The notes beneath the pieces were generated by a model. That model saw nothing but the letters and a program-made list of their open reading frames with translations. It did not search any database and was not told where the DNA came from. DNA of 64,000 nucleotides from Cellulophaga sp. Hel_I_12 (GTDB lineage Bacteria > Bacteroidota > Bacteroidia > Flavobacteriales > Flavobacteriaceae), in contig NZ_JUHB01000001.1 in assembly GCF_000799565.1 (NCBI RefSeq), positions 1,302,001 to 1,366,000 on the forward strand, in the 5' to 3' direction. Below, piece by piece: positions 52,722-59,706 of the stretch; the stretch's first letter is position 1, and every line of letters begins with the position of its first letter. The translations under genes were made by a program, and so were the position numbers.

Positions 52722-53660
52722 TTATTGAATGGTAAAGTAAACAAAAATTAAATAACAAGCTACAAGAACTATACCATCGCGCCACCCTAATCGAAGCCCT
52801 TTGGGAATAAAAACCAAGGGCAACACTAAAAACGATAAGCCTAGCATCCAAAATATATCATTTGTCAACAAACCTTGGTCCATAACCTTAATGGGTGTTA
52901 TTATTGAGGTAATCCCTAAGACTGCCAACAAATTAAAAATGTTTGAACCAATAAGATTCCCCAAGGAAATAGCTTTTTCTTTCTTGATAACGGCAATTAC
53001 AGATGCTGCCAACTCAGGAATACTTGTACCTATAGAAACCACGGTGACTGCAATAACACGTTCGGTAACACCATAATAACTTGCCAAGCCAACGGCTCCA
53101 CCAATTAAAAATTCCGAACCTCCCCAGAGTGCCGTACCCCCTAAAACTAAAAATAAAAAGGTTTTATAATTGGGTAATAATACATCATCTTCGGGTTGCT
53201 CATCTTCCACGGCTGGAGTTTGAAATCGCAACAAGTACACCAAAAATGCAAAAAGTAATACCACCATAATTATGCCTTCATGTTGCTGCAGCTCCTGGTC
53301 AAAATATATAAAACCAAAAAACAATAAAGACGCTAGCATCATCACTGGCCAATCTGTCGTGTAAAAACTCTTTTTAACATTAATAGTACCTAAAAGTAAG
53401 GTAATGCCTAATACCAATCCGAGATTTGCAATATTAGAACCAACTACATTTCCTAAAGCCAAATCCGGAAAACCATCAAGTGCCGCTTTAACACTCACAA
53501 TTAATTCTGGTGCGGAGGTAGCAAAAGAAACTACCGTCATCCCAATTACAATTTTTGGGATGTTCAGCCTCAGTGATAAAGCTACCGCCGCCTTTAGCAA
53601 CCAACTACCGCCAAAAATAAGCAAGGTTAAACCTAAAACAATATATAATAAGTCTTGCAT
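52722..53660 (-). CDS. Calcium/sodium antiporter (YrbG-like CaCA family)
   Basis: Starting at MQDLLYIVLG the protein has 312 residues and about ten helices. The two alpha-repeats are plain: VSFATSAPELIVS with GNVVGSNIANLGLVLG, and VSIGTSIPELAAS with GNLIGSNIFNLLAVLG, the inverted duplication of cation/Ca2+ exchangers. An acidic loop (VEDEQPEDDVLLP) lies between the halves. It exchanges Ca2+ or another cation for Na+ or H+ at the inner membrane. Confidence 0.94.
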   Translation of the reverse strand: MQDLLYIVLGLTLLIFGGSWLLKAAVALSLRLNIPKIVIGMTVVSFATSAPELIVSVKAALDGFPDLALGNVVGSNIANLGLVLGITLLLGTINVKKSFYTTDWPVMMLASLLFFGFIYFDQELQQHEGIIMVVLLFAFLVYLLRFQTPAVEDEQPEDDVLLPNYKTFLFLVLGGTALWGGSEFLIGGAVGLASYYGVTERVIAVTVVSIGTSIPELAASVIAVIKKEKAISLGNLIGSNIFNLLAVLGITSIITPIKVMDQGLLTNDIFWMLGLSFLVLPLVFIPKGLRLGWRDGIVLVACYLIFVYFTIQ

Positions 53661-54297
53661 TTTTATAGTTTTTAACAAATATAAGCCAAGAATTTTTTTT
53701 TAGGACTTGTATCCTAAAGTTTAAAATGCCTAGTTAAAAGAAATTCTAAAATAACCCCAAAAACGTCTAGTGCCCATAGTTCAAACATCCTAATTACCAA
53801 TAGAATTTATTTTTAGTTTCATTGGACAATGAAAAAAAAAAAAAAAAAGAAAACCCTCCGTACAGCTTTGCTTTAGCTTTTTTAATTGAATGTCGGTTCC
53901 CAACATAAGGTCGTTTATATCTTGAAACTAACAAAAATCATAGATCTAAAAATTTTTTTTACAGGAGAAAAAATGCATAAAAAATAAGCTGGAGCAGATG
54001 AAACAGTTAAATTATCTCTTTGAAAAAATCAAAACTGCCTTGCATCAACAAAGTATTACAAAAAAGACCCTATAATTATTACATATCATTATATTTTATA
54101 ACTTTTTAATTACTATTTATAATATATAAGTAGAATTATATATTACATATTATAACAATAATCATTTATTTAGTTACATCATTGCATTTAATTACAATAA
54201 ATCGTATTCTAAAATTTGGAGCTTGCTTATTCCTTTCTATATATTGAGGAAATAATCGATTAATTACAACAAATTATTAACCTCTAAAACATCAACT
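53661..54297. other. Long AT-rich intergenic region with an A17 tract
   Basis: About 640 bases without a supported gene. It contains a 17-A homopolymer at 53832-53848 and a very AT-rich segment around 54100-54180. TAGTGCC at 53767 followed by units ending in CC or TC may be a decayed heptamer array. Probably the end holds the promoter of the small ORF at 54298. Confidence 0.4.
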
Positions 54298-54360
54298 ATG
54301 ATTACTTTTACTAAATTACTTGTACTCCTAATGCTGTCACTCATCCTAATTTTAACATAA
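54298..54360 (+). CDS. Candidate 20-residue hydrophobic peptide
   Basis: ATG to TAA encodes MITFTKLLVLL, then MLSLILILT, a single short membrane helix with one Lys. It is followed after 25 bases by a good intrinsic terminator, which argues that something is transcribed here. Its size and hydrophobicity recall type I toxin or stress peptides, but no antisense RNA is evident. The start resembles the small membrane proteins at 5967 and 22260 (M-x-T-F). Confidence 0.35.
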   Translation: MITFTKLLVLLMLSLILILT

Positions 54361-54385
54361 CATAAATCAAATAGGCCTATATATA

Positions 54386-54410
54386 AAAGACTGCCTTTCG
54401 GCAGTCTTTC
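54386..54410 (+). terminator. Intrinsic terminator after the small peptide ORF
   Basis: A perfect 10-bp stem, AAAGACTGCC with GGCAGTCTTT, and a TTTC loop; tail of moderate T content. Confidence 0.8.
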
Positions 54411-54427
54411 TAATTAAAAAATGATAC

Positions 54428-54435
54428 TATATTTG
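54428..54435 (+). promoter_or_regulatory. Putative -7 box of the 54453 gene
   Basis: TATATTTG fits TAnnTTTG, 18 bases before the ATG, implying a very short leader. Confidence 0.55.
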
Positions 54436-54452
54436 CATAAACTATTTTTAAA

Positions 54453-54605
54453 ATGAAGAAATTACTATTCCAGTTCTTAGCAAAACTAAACAAAGTACTA
54501 TTGCCTTCATTTTCAAAAAAAAGGCTAGACCTTTCGAAAGCCTCAAAATTACAAATGGCCTTATTGGGTTGGCGTTATTTTGTAACGACTAATGCCATTG
54601 ATTAA
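54453..54605 (+). CDS. Short conserved protein annotated in relatives as SsrA-binding protein
   Basis: A 50-residue basic protein: MKKLLFQFLAKLNKVLLPSF, a Lys-rich middle and the end LGWRYFVTTNAID. From memory, flavobacterial genomes carry a short protein of this kind (K-L-L-P-S-x-x-K-K, W-R-Y-x-V-T) labelled SsrA-binding protein, although it is a third of the length of true SmpB and lacks its OB fold. The label may thus be wrong. Its stop overlaps the convergent apt gene by 4 bases. The function is open. Confidence 0.7.
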   Translation: MKKLLFQFLAKLNKVLLPSFSKKRLDLSKASKLQMALLGWRYFVTTNAID

Positions 54606-55114
54606 TAGTGCACTAAGGACGCTATGTTATGCCCTTTTAACTTATTACGCCCATTTAAAAAATCTAGCTCAATTAAAAAATTACATTGCACAATTTCACC
54701 ACCTAAACGTGTAATAAGCTCACAAGCTGCCGCTGCAGTTCCACCGGTAGCCAAAACGTCATCATGTACTAATACTTTATCTCCAGGATGAATACTATCC
54801 TTATGAATTTCTAAAGTATCGCTGCCGTATTCTAGGGCATAGGAAACACGTTCTACCTGGTAAGGTAATTTCCCTTGCTTTCGGATCGGTACAAAACCAG
54901 CATTTAATTTTGCCGCCAACAGTGGCGCAAAGAAAAAACCTCTACTCTCTAAACCAACTACTTTGGCTATCTTTTTATCTTTAAGCAAATCATATAAAGC
55001 ATGGGCTGCTTTTTGAAATGCCTCAGCATCTAGCAACAAAGGTGTAATATCCTTAAAAACAACACCTTGGTTTGGAAAATCGTTAACATCTCTGATATAC
55101 TTTTTAAAATCCAT
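54602..55114 (-). CDS. apt: Adenine phosphoribosyltransferase
   Basis: A 170-residue type I phosphoribosyltransferase that salvages adenine to AMP with PRPP. The N terminus FPNQGVVFKDITPLL, the GLESRGFFFAPLLA loop and the PRPP motif VLVHDDVLATGGTAAA are intact. Length is standard. It is the last core gene before the tRNA and the accessory block. Confidence 0.96.
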   Translation of the reverse strand: MDFKKYIRDVNDFPNQGVVFKDITPLLLDAEAFQKAAHALYDLLKDKKIAKVVGLESRGFFFAPLLAAKLNAGFVPIRKQGKLPYQVERVSYALEYGSDTLEIHKDSIHPGDKVLVHDDVLATGGTAAAACELITRLGGEIVQCNFLIELDFLNGRNKLKGHNIASLVHY

Positions 55115-55134
55115 AATTTTTAGTAGTTCTTATT

Positions 55135-55164
55135 TTGCTGTAAATTTAAAAAGAAATATATTTG
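55135..55164 (+). promoter_or_regulatory. Promoter of the tRNA-Arg gene
   Basis: TTG at 55135-55137, a 19-bp spacer and TATATTTG at 55157-55164 match the flavobacterial -33/-7 consensus in both boxes and spacing. Confidence 0.75.
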
Positions 55165-55188
55165 CAGCCCGTTAAGGGGAAATTAAAT

Positions 55189-55262
55189 GGCCTCGTGGCG
55201 CAACTGAATAGCGCACTTGATTACGGCTCAAGAGGTTACTGGTTTGAATCCAGTCGAGGTCA
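55189..55262 (+). tRNA. tRNA-Arg (anticodon ACG)
   Basis: A full cloverleaf of 74 bases: acceptor GGCCTCG with CGAGGTC (one G-T), D arm GCGC/GCGC, anticodon stem CTTGA/TCAAG around loop TTACGGC giving anticodon ACG, and T arm ACTGG/CCAGT. CCA is not encoded. The 3' end faces the accessory block, so it is the probable attachment site. Confidence 0.96.
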
Positions 55263-55268
55263 CGAAAT

Positions 55269-55313
55269 AAATCCCTAAACATACTGTTAATCAGTTGTTT
55301 AGGGATTTTTTGT
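55269..55313 (+). terminator. Terminator of the tRNA-Arg gene
   Basis: A 12-bp perfect stem, AAATCCCTAAAC with GTTTAGGGATTT, 16-nt loop and T run. Confidence 0.88.
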
Positions 55314-55389
55314 TTTGTTATTTGTACGATTATTGTACGGTAATTGTATTTTACTTCTTAAATATGATAAAAGGACTAGGATATCTTAG

Positions 55390-56016
55390 TTACCAGTCTT
55401 CGTTTAATTTTGATTTTTTCAAACTTAAATTTAGACTTGACGATAATACAGTTACTTTATTTTGAATTACTTGCTTAATCTGTTCCATCATTTCTATTGA
55501 ATTTTGAATTTCTGAATCCTTAACCTTTCCTTTCTCTATTCGTTCAAGTCCCATTTTAAGCAATTCACTATTACCTAAGTATCCTAAAGTAAGAACCATA
55601 AAATCTATATAATTGTCTTTGTTTAAATCAGGCTTATAAAATACTGGTATTGGCTGAGGTACTGCTGTGTTCCTTTGCTGAAAATCTTTGAATACAAGTT
55701 TATAACGACCATCTTTAAAAGCAATATCAAGTACAAAATCAAATGTTACAGGGAAGATATATTTGCCTGACTTGATATTTTCAACAAAACTACCCTTACC
55801 AATTACATTATCTTCATTTGATAACCTAATCACTTCTTTTGAATCCGTAAAAGTTAATGCAAGCCATTTTTCAGTTTCTTTTTTAATTTCTGACTTTATC
55901 AAATCAATTTCATGTATTCCCTCGAAACTCAACAAATAATTAGTGCTATCTATTTTAATTTTTTGCGCATTTGAAAAATTAAACATTACTAGTGAAAGAA
56001 TTAATATGTATTTCAT
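55390..56016 (-). CDS. Secreted DUF4468-like protein
   Basis: A 208-residue protein with a signal peptide (ILILSLVMFNFSNAQ). The part WLALTFTDSKEVIRLSNEDN, IGKGSF and FDFVLDIAFKDGRYKLVF resembles the DUF4468 TBP-like fold, a domain common in Bacteroidota periplasmic proteins. The C-terminal third is helical. Function unknown. It is the gene nearest to the tRNA in the accessory block, 43 bases downstream of a 78-residue unknown gene. Confidence 0.7.
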   Translation of the reverse strand: MKYILILSLVMFNFSNAQKIKIDSTNYLLSFEGIHEIDLIKSEIKKETEKWLALTFTDSKEVIRLSNEDNVIGKGSFVENIKSGKYIFPVTFDFVLDIAFKDGRYKLVFKDFQQRNTAVPQPIPVFYKPDLNKDNYIDFMVLTLGYLGNSELLKMGLERIEKGKVKDSEIQNSIEMMEQIKQVIQNKVTVLSSSLNLSLKKSKLNEDW

Positions 56017-56041
56017 GGTTCTTTATTTAATAGTTAAAAGA

Positions 56042-56067
56042 TTGAAAAACTTTGATTAATCAAAGTT
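56042..56067 (-). terminator. Palindromic terminator at the 3' end of the 56060 gene
   Basis: A perfect 20-bp palindrome at 56048-56067 with core TTGATTAATCAA overlaps the stop codon and is followed on the minus strand by a T run. It is nearly the same as the one at 57950. Confidence 0.75.
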
Positions 56068-56296
56068 GATTAGGAATATTACTATACTTGTCTAGTGTAG
56101 CCCCCGAAATAAAAGAACTAATACCGATTATCTTATTAGTCGTAACGCTATAAACCAGCTCAACCCAAAACATAGAAACTGAATACAGGCAATACTTAGT
56201 ATAACCATCAATAACAACATCTACAAATTGACCCTTGGTAAATACAGTATCATACTTATCATGTTCGGAAAGTATATTAAATTCGTAGATGCCCAT
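56060..56296 (-). CDS. Hypothetical protein (78 aa)
   Basis: A 78-residue product without signal peptide or clear membrane helix and with high Tyr, Val and Ser content (YTKYCLYSVSMFWVELVYSV). I recognise no family. It is supported by a terminator overlapping its stop and by position in a run of minus-strand genes. It could be an immunity or partner protein, but nothing in the sequence shows this. Confidence 0.5.
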   Translation of the reverse strand: MGIYEFNILSEHDKYDTVFTKGQFVDVVIDGYTKYCLYSVSMFWVELVYSVTTNKIIGISSFISGATLDKYSNIPNQL

Positions 56297-56501
56297 TTCT
56301 TTTTTAAAGTGCCTCTGCCTTATCTTGAACGCTATTTACATACAACGTTCGTAATTCATCTTTATCTATTTTCCATCTTCTAAAAAAGGCTATTATCAAA
56401 ATCCTATTCATTGGATCAAATTACAAAAATATTTAATCTTATTATTTAGATTAATTCTAAATAATAAATTGCTTTGAGCTAAAACGAATAAGGAATTGAA
56501 T
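56297..56501. repeat. Intergenic region with a 29-bp perfect inverted repeat
   Basis: Between the 56060 gene and the RelA/SpoT-like gene. At 56439-56467 two 12-bp arms (TTATTATTTAGA and TCTAAATAATAA) flank TTAAT. No gene is seen here on either strand. Confidence 0.5.
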
Positions 56502-56592
56502 TATCTTTGGTACTGCTTATACATTGCCTGTGTAATCATTTGAACAAATAAAAGAGGGTTTCCGTATTGGTTGCCCTCTTTTTATTTTTTTT
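56502..56592 (+). ncRNA. Candidate small RNA opposite to the neighbouring genes
   Basis: A TAnnTTTG box (TATCTTTG, 56502-56509) is followed by about 40 bases and a plus-strand terminator (stem AAAGAGGG with CCCTCTTT, 56551-56581, long T tail). No ORF lies between. All neighbouring genes run on the minus strand, so box and terminator would define a transcript of about 75 nt. Confidence 0.35.
56551..56592 (+). terminator. Plus-strand intrinsic terminator in the element
   Basis: An 8-bp stem with a 15-nt loop, followed by TTTTTATTTTTTTT. No plus-strand gene precedes it. Confidence 0.7.
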
Positions 56593-56672
56593 GTTTTAGT
56601 ATGCATTTACTACACTTGCTAAATTACAATTTGGCGTCTAGCACATTTAATAACAAACGCAAAAAATAAAAA

Positions 56673-57746
56673 TTAAGCAAATAGGCTTAATTGTTGAGTG
56701 CCATTTATTGTTTCTTTCAGTATATAAATAAATCTACTAGTGTCTGCGTAATAGTTCGGATAAGTTAATTTTAAAGTCTCCAAAGTGTCTGATGAAACTA
56801 GAACAATATTCTTTTGATTAAACTGATTCTCTTTTTCAATTACTAGATAAGCTTCAGACGCTTCTCTTAGTCCCTTTGAGCCTGAAGGGAAGGAAGATAT
56901 GTTTACAATTTTAGCAATTGGGTCTAATTGAAGAATAAAAAAACCTGATTTTATTTTTCCTGATTCAGTCGTAAATTTTAGCGCTGCACTAAAACCCTCT
57001 AAAGTATGTATTACATCTAATTTTTTTTCCAACTTTATAATTTCAGTTCTTAATTCTTCTAAATTATTCGGCGTTTCTGGGACTATCGGGGTGCCTTCTC
57101 TTAGTGCGATTACTGAGCTTATTAAAGAAAAAAATCTTTTCCAATCCTTCTCACCTCCGCCTAGTTTTAGGTTTTGATTAGTGAATGAGTCTATTGTTTC
57201 AACTGCGGTAGCCCAAGCGTGCTGAAGAAAGGTTCTTAATTGGATTTCAATTTTAAGGTTGTTATAATCTTTACTTTTATCACTAGCATATTTATAAACT
57301 AAATGAATACTTCTATACCCAGTAAATCTGGGTTTATCAAAAACATAATCATCTATTGTGCATAGCTCGTGTTTAAGTCCTCTTGAAAATCTACTAGTAT
57401 AAATATTTGTAAGCTTTTCGAGAGACTCCATGCTTTCAACAATTGCCCTACAACCACCTATATCTTGTATTTGAGCTAAATTAAGCCCTCTGATTCTCTC
57501 TAATTTAGATTTTATCGAAGTAAGCCTCTTTATTCTTTGCCCTATCAAGCAGTTATCGTCTATTTTTTTTGCTTCCCTTCTTAACCTAATTTGAAAAGTA
57601 TTTAAAGGAAAATGATGAGATGTTCTCCAGTTATTAATAACACTAAAAGCGTGATTTAGTTCTACCTCTGTAGAATCCTCATTCATTAGAGTTAATCCAG
57701 CTCTATTTACTTCTCTTCTAGAATTTTGCGGTACACTCCAAGCCAT
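56673..57746 (-). CDS. RelA/SpoT-domain protein (orphan alarmone synthetase)
   Basis: A 357-residue protein. Residues about 65-215 hold the (p)ppGpp-synthetase nucleotidyltransferase fold: the ATP-site IKRLTSIKSKLERI, metal Asp in IQDIGGCRAIV, GYRSIHLVYKY for the acceptor base and EIQLRTFLQHAWATAVETI with the catalytic Glu. There is no HD hydrolase domain. The C-terminal 140 residues are unassigned. Such orphan synthetases include growth-arresting toxSAS and CapRel-like anti-phage proteins, but which alarmone is made cannot be seen. Direct repeats and a perfect palindrome lie just upstream. Confidence 0.88.
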   Translation of the reverse strand: MAWSVPQNSRREVNRAGLTLMNEDSTEVELNHAFSVINNWRTSHHFPLNTFQIRLRREAKKIDDNCLIGQRIKRLTSIKSKLERIRGLNLAQIQDIGGCRAIVESMESLEKLTNIYTSRFSRGLKHELCTIDDYVFDKPRFTGYRSIHLVYKYASDKSKDYNNLKIEIQLRTFLQHAWATAVETIDSFTNQNLKLGGGEKDWKRFFSLISSVIALREGTPIVPETPNNLEELRTEIIKLEKKLDVIHTLEGFSAALKFTTESGKIKSGFFILQLDPIAKIVNISSFPSGSKGLREASEAYLVIEKENQFNQKNIVLVSSDTLETLKLTYPNYYADTSRFIYILKETINGTQQLSLFA

Positions 57747-57758
57747 AAATCAAAAGTA

Positions 57759-57796
57759 TTAAAAAATGTCATGCGATTTTTAAAAAATGTCATGCG
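57759..57796. repeat. Two 17-bp direct repeats upstream of the RelA/SpoT-like gene
   Basis: TTAAAAAATGTCATGCG occurs at 57759-57775 and 57780-57796, a 21-bp period (two helical turns), starting 13 bases upstream of the start codon. It is placed like an operator. Confidence 0.7.
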
Positions 57797-57812
57797 CCGT
57801 GTAATCATTTGT

Positions 57813-57834
57813 TCTACAAATAATTATTTGTAGA
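57813..57834. promoter_or_regulatory. Perfect 22-bp palindrome
   Basis: The arms TCTACAAATAA and TTATTTGTAGA are exact complements with no spacer, 67 bases upstream of the RelA/SpoT-like start. It is a candidate dimer-binding site. Confidence 0.6.
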
Positions 57835-57946
57835 TTCTAAAAAAAAGTACATTTCAATTCCGTAACTCATCTTTGTTTTCTTGTTCCATAATGTAATTAG
57901 ATGCCTAAAATTACACTTCCGTGTTTCATGTAATTTCTAAAACTTG

Positions 57947-57969
57947 AAAAAACTTGATTAATCAAGTTT
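57947..57969 (-). terminator. Palindromic terminator at the 3' end of the 57968 gene
   Basis: A perfect 20-bp palindrome at 57950-57969 with core TTGATTAATCAA overlaps the stop codon, followed by a T run on the minus strand. Confidence 0.75.
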
Positions 57970-58552
57970 AATAAGTTGAGTATTGCCTAAAATCTATCAC
58001 TTTGAAGTTATTATTAACCTGAATAAGTCCCATTGTAAGTACATAACGTTTATGCTCATATTCTGGCACATCTTCTGTATCCCTTGCTTTTATGTAATCT
58101 TCTAAGTTGCTTTCAAAAAACACCAAATCGAAAAAACCTACTAGAATTTTTTTATCTAAAACAAAACCATCCCTTTGCGGTGGTTCGGCCAAAGGTATTT
58201 CTTTAGAATAATTCACATCACTAAAATCGAACTCTAAAATATCCTCATGTATCGGTATGAACTTCGTACTTAATTTTTGATTGTTTTCTGTTAAGTGTTC
58301 AAAATATCCGTCTTTACTCTCCAAAAACCCCTTATCTGAAGGTTTTCTTTTTTCTACTATAGGGTGCATTATCCAATAAGCACCTAGTCTTAAACTTACT
58401 GGTATACGTTCCGCAAAAAGCTCATTCATATTACTAAAGTTTGCTACTATTTTAACGCCCCTATTAGCATCTTTTAATTGGTTTAGTTCGTTTAATTCCA
58501 AACGTACTGCGAGTGATCCGTATCGACTATTTCTTTTAATTGGGTAAAACAT
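57968..58552 (-). CDS. Hypothetical protein (194 aa)
   Basis: A 194-residue soluble protein with no signal peptide or membrane helix. It is rich in charged residues, with an aromatic YGSLAVRLELNEL start and a conserved-looking end, YVLTMGLIQVNNNFKVIDFRQYS. I do not recognise it. A short hairpin (GAATTACT with AGTAATTC, 58609-58627) lies upstream of its start and a palindromic terminator overlaps its stop, so it is likely a monocistronic cargo gene. Confidence 0.6.
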   Translation of the reverse strand: MFYPIKRNSRYGSLAVRLELNELNQLKDANRGVKIVANFSNMNELFAERIPVSLRLGAYWIMHPIVEKRKPSDKGFLESKDGYFEHLTENNQKLSTKFIPIHEDILEFDFSDVNYSKEIPLAEPPQRDGFVLDKKILVGFFDLVFFESNLEDYIKARDTEDVPEYEHKRYVLTMGLIQVNNNFKVIDFRQYSTY

Positions 58553-58675
58553 AATACTTGAATTTAATTAATTAATCTTTTTTAATGGTTGGTTTTCTTT
58601 CCTTATGGAATTACTTATAGTAATTCATTAATGATCTTTTTTAATTTTTATCTGGTTGTGATTTTTTTTGCACAA

Positions 58676-59617
58676 CTACGCGCGCGCGATACGTTCCTCT
58701 TTTTGTATAGCTATCAAATAATCGGCTAAATCCCAACCCTGTTTTTTTTCGCTTTCAGTTGCTTTAGTTTCCAATAGGGTTGAGGTTCTGAAATTTGCTA
58801 ATTTAGTAAGCTGTGGTATTTTGTTGTTCCATAAATCGTAACATTTCAAATCGGGAAACAGAACGACGTTACGACCTTTTAAAACCCTGGTCTTTGCTTC
58901 GTTGAGGTTATTAACGCTACCAACGGCAAGCCAAATAAATTCAGGTAAATAAACACTAGAAATTACAGCGGTTTTTTCGCTTTCAACTAATGCGACTGGT
59001 TTGTTTTCATCCTCATTTAGTAGGTGTTCCCCGAAGTAACATTGTTCTAAATTGAAGCTGTCAAGTTTTAAAACTTTATGCACCCAATTAATATGATTGT
59101 AAGGCTCTTTTATTCTTTTTCCAGTAGTTGGATTGTAAAGCATTATTTTACCGCTTCTAACATTGTCTTTTGTATCAACTTGCCAAAATACAGTCGAACC
59201 TTGCCAATGTTTAGAGGTTCCAATATTATATTTATCTGCTAAATAACAAGCAATTTCATAATCCCATAAATGAGCCAAAAAATCAATGAAGTAATTAGGC
59301 TTTTTACTTGCCTTGCTTTTAGGCATTACCTCAACATTAATAAAACTTGTTTTAGGTTTAGGTGTGGGTTTCGGTTTAAACCTAGTTGTTACTTCGTTGT
59401 TAATTGAAATATTATTGTCCTGAAAGAAGTCTTTAGGTGTATAATGATAACCGCACTTAATCAAACGGCTACATGAGCCAGTTGCATCGTTTAAATGCTC
59501 GTTGGTTTCCGTATCAATGTATTTAGTAAATACGCCCCTTTTATTGCAGTTAGGGCAATGATAACGGCTTTTCATGCCGTCGTATGGTTCTAGTATGTAT
59601 CTATAATTATCTTGCAT
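58676..59617 (-). CDS. DUF6371 Toprim-like primase/replication protein
   Basis: A 313-residue protein. A zinc finger opens it: YHCPNCNKRGVFTKY with a distal CSRLIKCGYHYTPKDFF (about residues 17-65). A Toprim-like part follows, with VALVESEKTAVISS as the Glu motif and VVLFPDLKCYDLW as the DxD-like motif. It is typical of the primase-like proteins in Bacteroidota plasmids and integrative elements, near a RecA-fold helicase as here. It would prime element replication; the activity is inferred. Confidence 0.8.
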   Translation of the reverse strand: MQDNYRYILEPYDGMKSRYHCPNCNKRGVFTKYIDTETNEHLNDATGSCSRLIKCGYHYTPKDFFQDNNISINNEVTTRFKPKPTPKPKTSFINVEVMPKSKASKKPNYFIDFLAHLWDYEIACYLADKYNIGTSKHWQGSTVFWQVDTKDNVRSGKIMLYNPTTGKRIKEPYNHINWVHKVLKLDSFNLEQCYFGEHLLNEDENKPVALVESEKTAVISSVYLPEFIWLAVGSVNNLNEAKTRVLKGRNVVLFPDLKCYDLWNNKIPQLTKLANFRTSTLLETKATESEKKQGWDLADYLIAIQKEERIARA

Positions 59618-59706
59618 CGGTTTACGGTTTAAACTGATTTATTAAACTTACCACGTTATCGGTTTAACAGTTTAAAAGCGTATATTACGCTTTAAACTAA
59701 ACCGTG

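Noticed and set aside
53832..53848. A17 homopolymer as a coding phase-variation tract
   Set aside because: It lies in a non-coding stretch; the only frame through it is a 15-codon Lys-rich ORF without support.
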